Of a DNA stretch of 64,000 bases, positions 42,781-51,736 are shown piece after piece. Position numbers and translations under genes: made by a program. The notes below the pieces were generated by a model. It ran no database searches and was not told the DNA's origin. It worked only from the letters and a program-made list of their open reading frames with translations. Position 1 is the first letter of the stretch, and each line of letters starts with the position of its first letter. The DNA is from Chrysiogenes arsenatis DSM 11915 (lineage in GTDB: Bacteria > Chrysiogenota > Chrysiogenetes > Chrysiogenales > Chrysiogenaceae): the NCBI RefSeq assembly GCF_000469585.1, contig NZ_AWNK01000006.1, positions 85,164 through 149,163 on the forward strand, written 5' to 3'.

Positions 42781-44247
42781 TTATCGTCTTCGGTAATTGA
42801 GTGCTTGCAAAAGTGCAGCACGGTCAATCTGCGGTATTGGTCGCATATCGCTGAGGGTTCGCGCCACGCGCACAATGCGGTCAATGGCACGCCGCGAGAG
42901 GGCATATTGCGTGGTCGCACGGCGCAGCAACTCGTCTAGTTCGGGTGCAAGAGCGCACTGTTCGCGCATCGCTTCACCGCTCAGTTTTCCATTCAAACAC
43001 CCTTGACGCTCCAGTTGGACGGCGCGGCATCGCGCAACCTGCTCCGCTAGTTCCGCAGAAGTGGGGTTGGTCGCTTGCGTGCTCTCTTTGCGCAGCGATA
43101 GATGCAGGTCTATCCGATCGAGCAGTGGCTCGCTCAGTTTCGCCTGATAGCGAATCCGGTCATATTCTTTGCAGGTACACTGCAAATCGTCAGCTCCAGT
43201 TTTGCCACACGGGCAAAGGTTCATGGTGCCTACAAGCAAAATTTCCGCCGGATAGCACTGTTTGGACGATGAGCGCGAGATATGAATCGTCCCTGTTTCG
43301 AGCGGTTGTCGCAAGGCATCGAGTGCGGCGCGATTAAATTCAGGCATTTCGTCGAGCAGCAAAATAGAGTGATGTGCCAAGCTGATTTCTCCCGGCCCAT
43401 GACTCCCTCCAATCAATGCCACTAGACTCGCCGACGAATGCGGCGCCCGCAGTTTGCGACTGCGCTGCTGATAGGGAAATCCAGCGGCGCTGTGAATCTT
43501 TAATACTGCCATATAGTCGTCGGTGTCAAGCGGCGGAAGTATTCCTGTCAACGCTTGAGCAATCATGCTTTTGCCAATGCCCGGCGGGCCGCTCAAAAGA
43601 AGGTTATGGTGGCCGCAGGCTGCAATCAGAGCGCCCTGCACGCCGTGGCTTTGCCCGATGATATGCGCGAAATCGGTAGTGCTCTCGGAATCGCCATAAG
43701 GCACGTCGGGCGGCGTGAATGGTTCGACGCGAATTTCGCCATTCAAAACGCGAATCGCTTCACCAAGGGTCGCAACGGGGATCAGTTCGAGTCCAACATT
43801 GCCAAAGCAAATCAACTCACAACAGTCTTGCGGAATAAGCACTTTCGTGAAGCCAAGCTCATAGCAGGCAATCAGCAAACCGTTTATCCACGTACCGCCG
43901 TGCAAGGTACCGTCTAAACCCAGCTCGCCGACCAACGTCGTCCCTTCAACAATCGGCGGCACTGCCCCAAGATGGCTGAGGAGCGCGATGGCAAGTGGTA
44001 AATCGAAGTGAGTTCCCTTTTTACGAATGTCGGCAGGTGCCAGATTGATAGTTATTTTGCGTGGCGGAACTTTATGTCCTACTGCCCTGATAGCCGACTC
44101 CACCCGTTCGCGGCTCTCTTTCAGGCCAGTATCGGGAAGGCCGGTAATGATGAGCGAAGGGAGCATCCCCTGTGAGCTTGACACCTGAATAGTGATGCGG
44201 GTGGAATGGATACCGTCCAGCATGACGGTCGGCAGATTGACTATCAA
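42781..44247 (-). CDS. comM: YifB/ComM family Mg-chelatase-like AAA+ ATPase
   Basis: 488 aa. An N-terminal Lon-protease-like fold domain ('LPSLIITGLPDTGLKESRER', 'KITINLAPADIRKKGTHFDL') is followed by the AAA+ core ('LLLSGPPGIGKSMIAQALTG' Walker A, 'ILLLDEMPEFNRAALDALRQ' Walker B) and a C-terminal winged helix. ComM is a helicase that extends branch migration during natural transformation. The TTG at 44247 gives the full-length N-terminus; ATG 44223 would cut the first strand. It is first of the comM-grx-gshA operon. Confidence 0.92.
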   Translation of the reverse strand: MIVNLPTVMLDGIHSTRITIQVSSSQGMLPSLIITGLPDTGLKESRERVESAIRAVGHKVPPRKITINLAPADIRKKGTHFDLPLAIALLSHLGAVPPIVEGTTLVGELGLDGTLHGGTWINGLLIACYELGFTKVLIPQDCCELICFGNVGLELIPVATLGEAIRVLNGEIRVEPFTPPDVPYGDSESTTDFAHIIGQSHGVQGALIAACGHHNLLLSGPPGIGKSMIAQALTGILPPLDTDDYMAVLKIHSAAGFPYQQRSRKLRAPHSSASLVALIGGSHGPGEISLAHHSILLLDEMPEFNRAALDALRQPLETGTIHISRSSSKQCYPAEILLVGTMNLCPCGKTGADDLQCTCKEYDRIRYQAKLSEPLLDRIDLHLSLRKESTQATNPTSAELAEQVARCRAVQLERQGCLNGKLSGEAMREQCALAPELDELLRRATTQYALSRRAIDRIVRVARTLSDMRPIPQIDRAALLQALNYRRR

Positions 44248-44403
44248 ATTTCCCTCGCTTTGGTAACATTCGCCTGTTTTAGGTTTTTAATGATACCATA
44301 CTATTGCAACAGGAAAAATAGCGGATGTCATTATCCATTACTTTCTGCGAGGATGGTTGCAACGAACCAACAACTCGACCGAACAAACACAGGAGGCGAC
44401 GGC

Positions 44404-45828
44404 ATGGCGCAACTCTACGACTACGATCTGATTATTCTTGGCAGCGGGCCAGCCGGTTTAAACGCCGCACTTCAGGGGGTAGAGCTCGGCAAACGGGTAG
44501 CGCTTGTCGAAGAGCATGGTTTTGAAGGGGGCAATTATCTGCACAATGGAACAATCCCCAGTAAAACACTCCGCGAAGCCGTGCTCAAACTAACGGGACT
44601 TTCCAGTGTCCTCAGCTCACGAGCCTCGCTCCTACAATCCGGCGAATGCGAGATCGACACTCACAGCCTTGATCATTGCTCACACGTCACCTTTGCTGAC
44701 TTAGAACGGGAAACGCGCGCCGTCATTGCCTACGAACTTTCCACCGTCAGGAAGACTCTGCAACGGCATAATGTCGCAATTATCAGCGGCAAGGGGAGTA
44801 TTCAGGGCGCCCATTCGGTACAAGTGCGTTACGAAGGAAAACTTTCGGTGTGCAGCGGTGAACATATTGTCATCGCCACCGGCTCGGTGCCACGTCGTCC
44901 TGCCGATGTACCAATCGACAATGAAATTATTTTTGATAGCACCGGCCTACTTGCCGCCGGGCGCATCCCGCGCACTATGATTGTGGTTGGCGGTGGCGTC
45001 ATTGGTACCGAATACGCAAGTATTTTTGCTCACCTCGGGACACAAGTAACACTCCTTGATAGTGGCCAACGTCCGCTGCGATTCTTGGACGAAGAGATTG
45101 GCGATCACTTGCTCGACTCACTCGGACGCCGTGGCCTGCGTTTTGTGCCGAATCAAGCTATCGTACGCATCTATCGCGACGAGCATGATGGCGTGGTTGA
45201 AACAACGGATGGAACATTTCGCGCTGACCTCGTGCTCTACGCCCTTGGTCGCCTTGCCAACACCACGGGGCTTGGGTTGGCCGAAGCAGGCATTGCACTG
45301 GATAAATATGGCTATATTGCGGTCAATAGCTTGTACCAAACGGCCATCCCCAGTATTTACGCTATTGGCGACGTGATTGGCTGGCCAAGCTTGGCATCTA
45401 CCAGCGCCCTCCAAGGGCGGAAAGTCGTCGCGCAAATCTACCGCGCATCATCGTGCCATTTCCCAGAAACATTCCCCTTTGGTGTCTATACCATCCCAGA
45501 AATTAGTATGGTCGGACGCACCGCCGCTGAGTGTCGCGCGCTTGGTTTTGCGATTCAGGAAGGGAAGGCACACTACCACGAATTGCCACGGGGAATTATT
45601 TCGAGTGATATCGAAGGGATGCTCAAACTGGTAACGCATCGTGATACCGGTGAAATCCTCGGGGTGCATATCATCGGAACGTCGGCGACGGAACTCATTC
45701 ATACAGGGTATGTTGCCATGATGCACGCTGATAAAGCTAGCCTATTTCGGACGCTCGTTTTTAACACGCCAACCTTCAGCGAGGCCTATCGCGTAGCCGC
45801 ACTTTCGCTGCTCGCAAAAGAAGAATGA
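44404..45828 (+). CDS. sthA: Soluble pyridine nucleotide transhydrogenase-like flavoprotein
   Basis: 474 aa. FAD-binding 'DLIILGSGPAGLNAALQG', NAD-binding 'MIVVGGGVIGTEYASIFAHL', 'AIGDVIGWPSLASTSALQGR' and dimerisation domain ('GVYTIPEISMVGRTAAE') follow E. coli SthA. SthA balances NADPH and NADH. The position of the single conserved cysteine in 'GGxCTHxGTIPSK' is a tyrosine ('GGNYLHNGTIPSKTLREA'), and there is no CxxxxC redox disulfide. It is therefore not a lipoamide dehydrogenase. ATG 44404 follows AGGAGG. It is divergent from comM. Confidence 0.9.
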   Translation: MAQLYDYDLIILGSGPAGLNAALQGVELGKRVALVEEHGFEGGNYLHNGTIPSKTLREAVLKLTGLSSVLSSRASLLQSGECEIDTHSLDHCSHVTFADLERETRAVIAYELSTVRKTLQRHNVAIISGKGSIQGAHSVQVRYEGKLSVCSGEHIVIATGSVPRRPADVPIDNEIIFDSTGLLAAGRIPRTMIVVGGGVIGTEYASIFAHLGTQVTLLDSGQRPLRFLDEEIGDHLLDSLGRRGLRFVPNQAIVRIYRDEHDGVVETTDGTFRADLVLYALGRLANTTGLGLAEAGIALDKYGYIAVNSLYQTAIPSIYAIGDVIGWPSLASTSALQGRKVVAQIYRASSCHFPETFPFGVYTIPEISMVGRTAAECRALGFAIQEGKAHYHELPRGIISSDIEGMLKLVTHRDTGEILGVHIIGTSATELIHTGYVAMMHADKASLFRTLVFNTPTFSEAYRVAALSLLAKEE

Positions 45829-45837
45829 AATAATCGG

Positions 45838-45866
45838 TTGACATTATGCGAGAGTTGCTCTACAAA
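45838..45866 (+). promoter_or_regulatory. Promoter for the tRNA Pro-Arg-His cluster
   Basis: TTGACA (45838-45843), 17-bp spacer, TACAAA (45861-45866), 23 bp before tRNA-Pro. Confidence 0.65.
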
Positions 45867-45889
45867 TCCATCCCCGTGGGCAAAAGTGT

Positions 45890-45967
45890 CGGGATGTAGC
45901 GCAGTCTGGTTAGCGTACCTGTCTTGGGAACAGGGGGTCGGAGGTTCGAATCCTCTCATCCCGACCA
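45890..45967 (+). tRNA. tRNA-Pro (anticodon TGG)
   Basis: Cloverleaf with CCA encoded. The acceptor pairs CGGGATG with CATCCCG, the anticodon loop is CTTGGGA in stem CCTGT/ACAGG, and the T-arm has GTTCGAATC. Confidence 0.97.
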
Positions 45968-45983
45968 TCCACTTTAGCATTGG

Positions 45984-46060
45984 GCGCCTGTAGCTCAGCT
46001 GGATAGAGCAACTGACTTCTAATCAGTAGGCCTGAGGTTCGAATCCTCACAGGCGCGCCA
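45984..46060 (+). tRNA. tRNA-Arg (anticodon TCT)
   Basis: 77 nt with CCA. The acceptor pairs GCGCCTG with CAGGCGC, the anticodon loop is CTTCTAA in stem ACTGA/TCAGT, and the T-arm has GTTCGAATC. It decodes AGA/AGG. Confidence 0.97.
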
Positions 46061-46094
46061 TATTAGAAGTCTTCAGGATACCAAAGCGCAATAT

Positions 46095-46171
46095 GGTGGC
46101 TGTAGTTCAGTTGGTAGAGCACAGGATTGTGGCTCCTGGTGTCGCGGGTTCGAGCCCCGTCAGCCACCCCA
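46095..46171 (+). tRNA. tRNA-His (anticodon GTG)
   Basis: 77 nt including the encoded G(-1) and CCA. The acceptor pairs GTGGCTG with CAGCCAC, the loop is TTGTGGC (anticodon GTG), and the T-arm has GTTCGAGCC. It closes the three-tRNA cluster. Confidence 0.97.
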
Positions 46172-46184
46172 CCTTTCAAATATC

Positions 46185-46217
46185 CCCCTGATGAGGTATT
46201 CTCATCAGGGGTTTTTT
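46185..46217 (+). terminator. Rho-independent terminator after the tRNA cluster
   Basis: Perfect arms CCCCTGATGAG/CTCATCAGGGG (5-nt loop) followed by TTTTTT, 13 bp after tRNA-His. Confidence 0.93.
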
Positions 46218-46240
46218 ACGTTGCACGCAAGGAGAAGTGT

Positions 46241-46714
46241 ATGAGTACTACAATGGGGCTTTTTCAAAAGGTCAATGATCTCATTTTTAAGTTGATGATC
46301 CCACTGGTTATCTTGGCACTTTTAATTGGCTTCGCTAAAATAATTTTCGATCTCGGCGATTTATTCGGCGAAAATTCACTAGACCGCTCTTTTGCCATAC
46401 TGGTTACGAATATCCTTTCCATGTTTGTCGTTATCGAACTTTTCAAAGGAATTGTCGAATATTTCGAAATCAAACGGATGCGGATCACCAGCATTATTGA
46501 TGCGGGGCTGGTATTTCTGCTGCGCGAAATTATGATAGCCGTGTATCAACATAAACTAAGCGCTTCGGAAATTGGTTTTCTCTCGCTGGCACTAATAGCA
46601 GTAGCCATTACACGCACCCTTGCCGTCGTGTATAATCCGAATTATTACTACATGGATAAAGAGCCAAAAAAAACCGAGGAAGGGGAGCAAAAATCCGATG
46701 CTACTGGCCAGTAA
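46241..46714 (+). CDS. PsiE-family membrane protein
   Basis: 157 aa with four hydrophobic segments ('LIFKLMIPLVILALLIGFAK', 'ILVTNILSMFVVIELFKGIV', 'IIDAGLVFLLREIMIAV', 'IGFLSLALIAVAITRTLAVV'), as in the phosphate-starvation-inducible PsiE family. The C-terminal tail is charged. PsiE's function is unknown. ATG 46241 follows AAGGAGAAG. It overlaps the next gene by 17 bp. Confidence 0.85.
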   Translation: MSTTMGLFQKVNDLIFKLMIPLVILALLIGFAKIIFDLGDLFGENSLDRSFAILVTNILSMFVVIELFKGIVEYFEIKRMRITSIIDAGLVFLLREIMIAVYQHKLSASEIGFLSLALIAVAITRTLAVVYNPNYYYMDKEPKKTEEGEQKSDATGQ

Positions 46715-47555
46715 ATGGAAAGACTACCAACTGCTTGACTGTGGTTTTGGGATGAAATACGAGCGCTGGGGACAATACACTTTGGTGCGTCCCGACCCGC
46801 AGGTTATTTGGCCGGGCAAACACAGCGGAGAGTGGTCGGAATTTGACGCGTGCTACCACCGCAGTAATGCGGGTGGCGGACAGTGGGAGTACCGCCGCAA
46901 ACTGCCGGAACAGTGGACGATTTGTTATGGCGACTTAACCTTTAAAATCAAGCCAACCGGCTTTAAGCACACCGGCCTCTTTCCCGAACAGGCGGTCAAT
47001 TGGGATTGGATTCAGCAAAAAGTACAGCATGCGCCGCGCGCACCGCACGTACTCAATCTTTTTGGCTACACGGGTGGGGCAACGGTTGCCGCCGCCAAAG
47101 CTGGTGCCCAGGTCTGCCATGTCGATGCCGCCAAAGGGATGGTGCAGTGGTGCCGCGAAAACGCGGAACTCAGCGATATCCCTCACGACCGCATTCGCTA
47201 CATCGTTGACGATTGCCTGAAGTTCGTGCAACGGGAAGCCAAGCGCGGTAAACGGTATGACGCAGTCATCATGGATCCCCCTTCCTATGGGCGCGGCAAA
47301 GAGGGCGAAACATGGAAACTCGAAAAGCACCTGTGGGAACTCTTGCAAGCCGTCAACGAAATCCTTGCGGAGCAGCCACTCTTTTTCCTGATTAACTCCT
47401 ACACCACGGGGCTTTCGCCAACCGTTACGGAAAACTTGCTGCGCGAAATACTGGAAGGCCGCGGCGGGACATTCAGCTCCGGCGAAATTGGCATCCCGAT
47501 TCAACATGATGGCAAAGTATTACCGTGCGGCATTTACGGGCGCTGGGAACAGTGA
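46698..47555 (+). CDS. RlmI-like SAM-dependent rRNA methyltransferase
   Basis: 285 aa Rossmann methyltransferase. The N-terminal region ('[20 protein letters not shown]', '[13 protein letters not shown]') belongs to the RlmI/YccW-like group. Motif I is '[20 protein letters not shown]', followed by '[20 protein letters not shown]', and motif IV is '[14 protein letters not shown]'. The PUA domain of true RlmI is missing, so the target base is unknown. The start lies inside the PsiE gene end, and the stop overlaps the msrB ATG by 1 bp. Confidence 0.87.
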   Translation: MLLASKWKDYQLLDCGFGMKYERWGQYTLVRPDPQVIWPGKHSGEWSEFDACYHRSNAGGGQWEYRRKLPEQWTICYGDLTFKIKPTGFKHTGLFPEQAVNWDWIQQKVQHAPRAPHVLNLFGYTGGATVAAAKAGAQVCHVDAAKGMVQWCRENAELSDIPHDRIRYIVDDCLKFVQREAKRGKRYDAVIMDPPSYGRGKEGETWKLEKHLWELLQAVNEILAEQPLFFLINSYTTGLSPTVTENLLREILEGRGGTFSSGEIGIPIQHDGKVLPCGIYGRWEQ

Positions 47556-47959
47556 TGAACGGAAAAACACAAAAAAGCCATGACGAGTGGCGCGCCCAGC
47601 TCACACCCGAGCAGTACCGCATCACGCGCGAACAAGGGACGGAGCGTCCATTTACCGGAGCAACGTGGAATACAACCGAAAAAGGTATCTACATTTGCGT
47701 TTGCTGCGGCAATGAGCTTTTTTATTCCGAGCATAAATTTGATGCCGGTTGCGGCTGGCCGAGCTTTTGGCAGCCAAGCACAGCAGACAACATTGAAACT
47801 CGGGCGGATCATAGCCATGGAATGGTGCGCACGGAAGTTGTTTGCCATCGTTGCGAAGCACATCTGGGACACGTTTTCCCTGACGGCCCACCACCCACGG
47901 GAGTGCGTTACTGCATGAATTCAGGTGCCATGACGTTTGTGCCAATCAAGACAGAATGA
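47555..47959 (+). CDS. msrB: Peptide methionine (R)-S-oxide reductase
   Basis: 134 aa. The catalytic cysteine is in '[13 protein letters not shown]'. Two zinc-binding CxxC pairs ('[11 protein letters not shown]', '[17 protein letters not shown]') and '[14 protein letters not shown]' complete the family. It reduces oxidised methionine in proteins, using thioredoxin. ATG 47555 shares its A with the preceding stop. Confidence 0.97.
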   Translation: MNGKTQKSHDEWRAQLTPEQYRITREQGTERPFTGATWNTTEKGIYICVCCGNELFYSEHKFDAGCGWPSFWQPSTADNIETRADHSHGMVRTEVVCHRCEAHLGHVFPDGPPPTGVRYCMNSGAMTFVPIKTE

Positions 47960-47992
47960 GCTGCATGCTGATATTATGACTGGAGGTAACCT

Positions 47993-48760
47993 ATGTCGCT
48001 TGCAGATTTTCCTCTCTTTGACAGCCACCTGCATATTATCGACTCGCGCTTCCCCCTTATCCCCAATGAAGGCTATCTTCCCAATCCGTTTCCCTGCGAA
48101 GCCTATCTCTCCCAAATGCAAGCATATACACTGGTTGGCGGTGCAGTGGTTTCCGGCTCGTTTCAGGGATTTGATCAACACTACCTCATCGACACACTGC
48201 GCACGCTCGGCCAAAATTTTGTCGGTGTCACGCAATTGCCGGCGACGGTCTCCGACGCAACACTTCAAGAGCTTGATTGTGCTGGCATCCGTGCGATCCG
48301 TTTTAACCTGAAACGTGGCGGTTCTGCCGAAATACAGGATCTCGACCGACTAGCGCGACGCGCCCACGAAGTCGTCGGCTGGCATGCTGAGTTATATATC
48401 GATTCGCGGGAACTGGAGGCGCTCTATCCCGTACTGATATCGCTACCAGCCGTCAGTATAGACCATCTTGGCCTTTCTCTCGCTGGGTTCCCTACATTGC
48501 TCAGACTGGCCGAAAAAGGGGTACACGTCAAAGCAACGGGATTTGGCAGAGTGGACTTTGACATCGCAACCGCCCTGCGTACCCTTTGTCACGCAAATCC
48601 CGACGCGCTCATGTTCGGCAGCGACCTCCCTTCTACGCGTGCACCACGACCATACCAGCATAGCGATTTCACGCTGATTTTTGAAACACTTGGCGAAACA
48701 AATGCACAAAAAGTTTTACTGACAAATGCGCTTGAATTTTACCGCCAAGTAGCGGCATAG
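47993..48760 (+). CDS. Amidohydrolase-family TIM-barrel hydrolase
   Basis: 255 aa, PF04909-like. The metal-binding N-terminal 'LFDSHLHIIDSRFPL' (HxH) and the C-terminal 'LMFGSDLPSTRAPRPYQHSD' are diagnostic, with 'GIRAIRFNLKRGG' and 'VSIDHLGLSLAG' between. Substrates of this group are lactones or decarboxylated acids; the one here is unknown. GGAGG precedes ATG 47993. It lies 33 bp after msrB. Confidence 0.88.
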   Translation: MSLADFPLFDSHLHIIDSRFPLIPNEGYLPNPFPCEAYLSQMQAYTLVGGAVVSGSFQGFDQHYLIDTLRTLGQNFVGVTQLPATVSDATLQELDCAGIRAIRFNLKRGGSAEIQDLDRLARRAHEVVGWHAELYIDSRELEALYPVLISLPAVSIDHLGLSLAGFPTLLRLAEKGVHVKATGFGRVDFDIATALRTLCHANPDALMFGSDLPSTRAPRPYQHSDFTLIFETLGETNAQKVLLTNALEFYRQVAA

Positions 48761-48795
48761 TAGGGGGCGATTCCTCACTCATTCTGGAGCATCTC

Positions 48796-49458
48796 ATGAA
48801 CCTCCCGACACTTGACTTGAGTACAGAAAACCTTACGGCCTGCCCCGATTGTGACCTACTCCAGCACATCCCACCACTGAAAGGGTCGCAAAAAGCACGT
48901 TGTCCCCGTTGTGGCGCTCTCTTCCGTAGCGACCGGGCAGAACATTGGCAACGGACACTAGCACTGGCACTTGCTGCGGCAATCATGTTTGTGGTGGCTC
49001 ACTCAATCCCACTGATGGGACTCAGCGTCGTTGGCCGTCTGAACGAGGCGACTATGATCGATGGAATCATCGAAATGTGGTCACTTGGCGAGCACATCAC
49101 CGCCACTATTGTAGCTTTCTGCGTCTTGATCGCGCCCGCCATCCAAATTGGATTTATACTGGTTATCCTGATTACCGCACGCCGGGAGAGTGTTCCTGCT
49201 TGGGTTGGCTCACTGCTACGGCTATGGGATTTTTCGCGCATCTGGTCGATGTCAGAAGTGATGTTGTTGGGCATTTTGGTGGCACTCGTCAAGCTTTCAC
49301 AAATCGCAACTATTCTGCCAAACATCGGCTTTTACGCCACCGGCATCTTAGTCTTTCTCCTTGCGGCCATGATTACCAGTTTCGAAAGTGCTTCGATCTG
49401 GAGCCGCATCACGTGGCACAATGGAACCAGAAATGGGGACACATGCCGCCTGCCATGA
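48796..49458 (+). CDS. pqiA: PqiA-like membrane subunit, N-terminal half homologue
   Basis: 220 aa. An N-terminal zinc ribbon ('ACPDCDLLQHIPPL', 'ARCPRCGALF') is followed by four membrane helices. E. coli PqiA is about 417 aa with two such units; here the second unit is a separate gene that starts in an ATGA overlap. PqiA is the inner-membrane component of the PqiABC lipid-transport bridge. Confidence 0.9.
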   Translation: MNLPTLDLSTENLTACPDCDLLQHIPPLKGSQKARCPRCGALFRSDRAEHWQRTLALALAAAIMFVVAHSIPLMGLSVVGRLNEATMIDGIIEMWSLGEHITATIVAFCVLIAPAIQIGFILVILITARRESVPAWVGSLLRLWDFSRIWSMSEVMLLGILVALVKLSQIATILPNIGFYATGILVFLLAAMITSFESASIWSRITWHNGTRNGDTCRLP

Positions 49459-50081
49459 AAAGCGCCCACCAACTTGGTCTTGTCCGGTGTAAAAGTTGCG
49501 GTCTTCTGTGCCGTGCCACGCAAGAAGAGGTAGCACACTACTGCCCCCGCTGCGGCAAAAAACTCCTGTATCGAATCACCCGCTCAGAGCAACGGACGTG
49601 GGCATTTACAATTGCCGCCGCCATTTGCTACTTGCCAGCGAATCTTTTACCCGTCATGAATTCCACTTCGTTAAGTGGCACGGTGGCCGACACTATCATC
49701 AGCGGCATTGCGAGTTTGTACGCTTCAGGCTCATGGCACCTTGCACTCATTGTACTGGTCGCCAGCATCTGCATTCCACTCGCAAAACTGTTGGCGCTGG
49801 TACATTTGCTAACCGCACGATATAATCATAAACAGTGGGGCAATCGCGAACGAACGCGACTGTATCGCGTCGTACGCTATATCGGGAGATGGTCCATGCT
49901 GGATGTTTTTGTGATCACGTTCGCCGTTGCACTGGTACAATTTGACTCACTCATGTCAGCAACACCTGGCCCTGGGGTGATCTTTTTTGCTGCTGTTGTT
50001 GTGCTCACAATGCTAGCGGCAGAATCATTCGACCCACGGATCATTTGGGATAGAGAGCAGACAGAAAAGGAGATACGATGA
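49455..50081 (+). CDS. pqiA: PqiA-like membrane subunit, C-terminal half homologue
   Basis: 208 aa. A second zinc ribbon ('LVRCKSCGLLCRATQEEVAH', 'YCPRCGKKLL') precedes four membrane helices ('SWHLALIVLVASICIPLAKL', 'YIGRWSMLDVFVITFAVALV'). ATG 49455 overlaps the previous stop. A much longer open frame upstream of it is an out-of-frame shadow of the first half. It is coupled to pqiB (ATGA at 50078). Confidence 0.9.
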   Translation: MKSAHQLGLVRCKSCGLLCRATQEEVAHYCPRCGKKLLYRITRSEQRTWAFTIAAAICYLPANLLPVMNSTSLSGTVADTIISGIASLYASGSWHLALIVLVASICIPLAKLLALVHLLTARYNHKQWGNRERTRLYRVVRYIGRWSMLDVFVITFAVALVQFDSLMSATPGPGVIFFAAVVVLTMLAAESFDPRIIWDREQTEKEIR

Positions 50082-51736
50082 ACGATACCCTGAACACTCT
50101 CCCAACAGCTGAAATTGTTGCACCCAAACGGAGCACGCTTTCTATCGTCTGGATTATCCCGATTCTGGCAGCGATTATCGCCATCGGCATTGCCGTGCAG
50201 AGCCACCTGAGTAAAGGGCCAACCGTCACTATCATCTTTCAGGCTGCAGCTGGCATAGAGGCGGGGAAAACATTTGTAAAATATAAGGATATCAATATTG
50301 GTCACGTAAAGTCGATCAGACTATCAGAGGATTATCAGAAAATAGAAGTCACCGCGCAAATCGACAAGCACGCGGCTGGGTTGATGGTCGAAGGGACGCG
50401 CTTTTGGGTTGTGCAACCGCGCATTACCATGAGCGGAATTTCCGGTATCGGCACACTCCTCTCCGGCAACTATATCGGGGTTGAACCGGGCAAAAGCGAG
50501 CAGGAGCAGCATGTATTCGTTGCACTCGACACTCCGCCGGTCATCCCTGACGACCAGCTTGGGAGCGCGTTTACCTTACAGACCGACAACCTTGGCTCGC
50601 TTGGTGTTGGCACACCGCTCTACTATCGTCAATTGAATGTCGGACAGGTTACGGGGTACGGCATCGACGACGATGGTAAAACCATCACTATCCAAATCTT
50701 TGTTCATGCACCGTACGACCGTTTTGTCTGGGACGACACCCGCTTTTGGCATGCCAGCGGAGTGGACATTTCGCTTGATGCGGGTGGGCTGGCGGTGAAA
50801 ACACAGTCGCTTCTCTCGCTGTTTATGGGCGGTATTGCCTTTGAAGAGCCTATCGGAACACCACGCGGAGAACCCGCCGCCACAGCGTCTACCTTTACTT
50901 TGCACGACGACCGTCTGAAAGCTTTCAAGCCCATAGAAACGCAGATACATCGCTACACGGTTTCTTTCCAAGAATCGCTGCGCGGACTCACCGTTGGCGC
51001 TCCCGTCACCTTCCTTGGGCTCCCGATCGGCGAAGTGACCTCCATTCAGCTCGAATATCATCCAACCACATTTGGCATCCACCCGCGCGTAGAAATTGCG
51101 ATTTACCCCGACCGACTCACCGGGCACCTCTACGGCGGAGCAGCTATGAAAGAGCACATCGTCAGTGATCTTGACCAAAAAAATCTCCTGCAAAATCTTG
51201 TCAAAAAAGGACTCCGTGCCCAACTGCAAACTTCCAACCTTTTAAGTGGGCAACTTTTTGTAGCCTTTGACTATTTCCCCAACGCGCCACAGGTAACGGT
51301 CGATTGGACGCGCGACCTGCCTGAACTTCCCGTTATGGCGGGTGGTATTGCGCTGTACGAAAAGAAACTTCTGACCATTCTTGATAAATTCGAGCGGCTC
51401 CCGCTCGAAACGCTGGCGCAAGAACTCACGACGGCATTGGCAACTTTTAACACCACCTTGCAGGAAACCAGACAACTGGTAAAACAGATTGATGGCGAAA
51501 TCGCTCCTGAGGTACGCCAAACCCTCGACGCCTTGCAACAGGTGCTGGCAACAGCGCAAGGGGCGCTGGCCAAAGCAGAAACAAACCTGCTGGATACCGA
51601 TGCACCGTTGCAACATGAACTCCGCGATATGTTGCGCGAAGTGACGCGTGCTGCCCAAAGCCTGCATCACTTAACAGAATACCTAGAGCGGCATCCCGAG
51701 TCGCTGCTACGTGGAAAAACAGGAGGAAACAACTGA
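50078..51736 (+). CDS. pqiB: MCE-domain protein PqiB
   Basis: 552 aa. One N-terminal membrane anchor ('TLSIVWIIPILAAIIAIGIA') is followed by three MCE domains, recognisable by 'TVTIIFQAAAGIEAGKTFVK', 'LGVGTPLYYRQLNVGQVTGY' and 'GLTVGAPVTFLGLPIGEVTS'. A long C-terminal helix ('LQQVLATAQGALAKAETNLL') would form the periplasmic needle. It moves lipids between inner and outer membranes. Both ends overlap neighbours. Confidence 0.95.
   Translation: MNDTLNTLPTAEIVAPKRSTLSIVWIIPILAAIIAIGIAVQSHLSKGPTVTIIFQAAAGIEAGKTFVKYKDINIGHVKSIRLSEDYQKIEVTAQIDKHAAGLMVEGTRFWVVQPRITMSGISGIGTLLSGNYIGVEPGKSEQEQHVFVALDTPPVIPDDQLGSAFTLQTDNLGSLGVGTPLYYRQLNVGQVTGYGIDDDGKTITIQIFVHAPYDRFVWDDTRFWHASGVDISLDAGGLAVKTQSLLSLFMGGIAFEEPIGTPRGEPAATASTFTLHDDRLKAFKPIETQIHRYTVSFQESLRGLTVGAPVTFLGLPIGEVTSIQLEYHPTTFGIHPRVEIAIYPDRLTGHLYGGAAMKEHIVSDLDQKNLLQNLVKKGLRAQLQTSNLLSGQLFVAFDYFPNAPQVTVDWTRDLPELPVMAGGIALYEKKLLTILDKFERLPLETLAQELTTALATFNTTLQETRQLVKQIDGEIAPEVRQTLDALQQVLATAQGALAKAETNLLDTDAPLQHELRDMLREVTRAAQSLHHLTEYLERHPESLLRGKTGGNN

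Noticed and set aside
48945..49454. Long N-terminal extension of the second pqiA half
   Set aside because: This part is an out-of-frame reading of the first half, and the ATGA overlap marks the true start at 49455.
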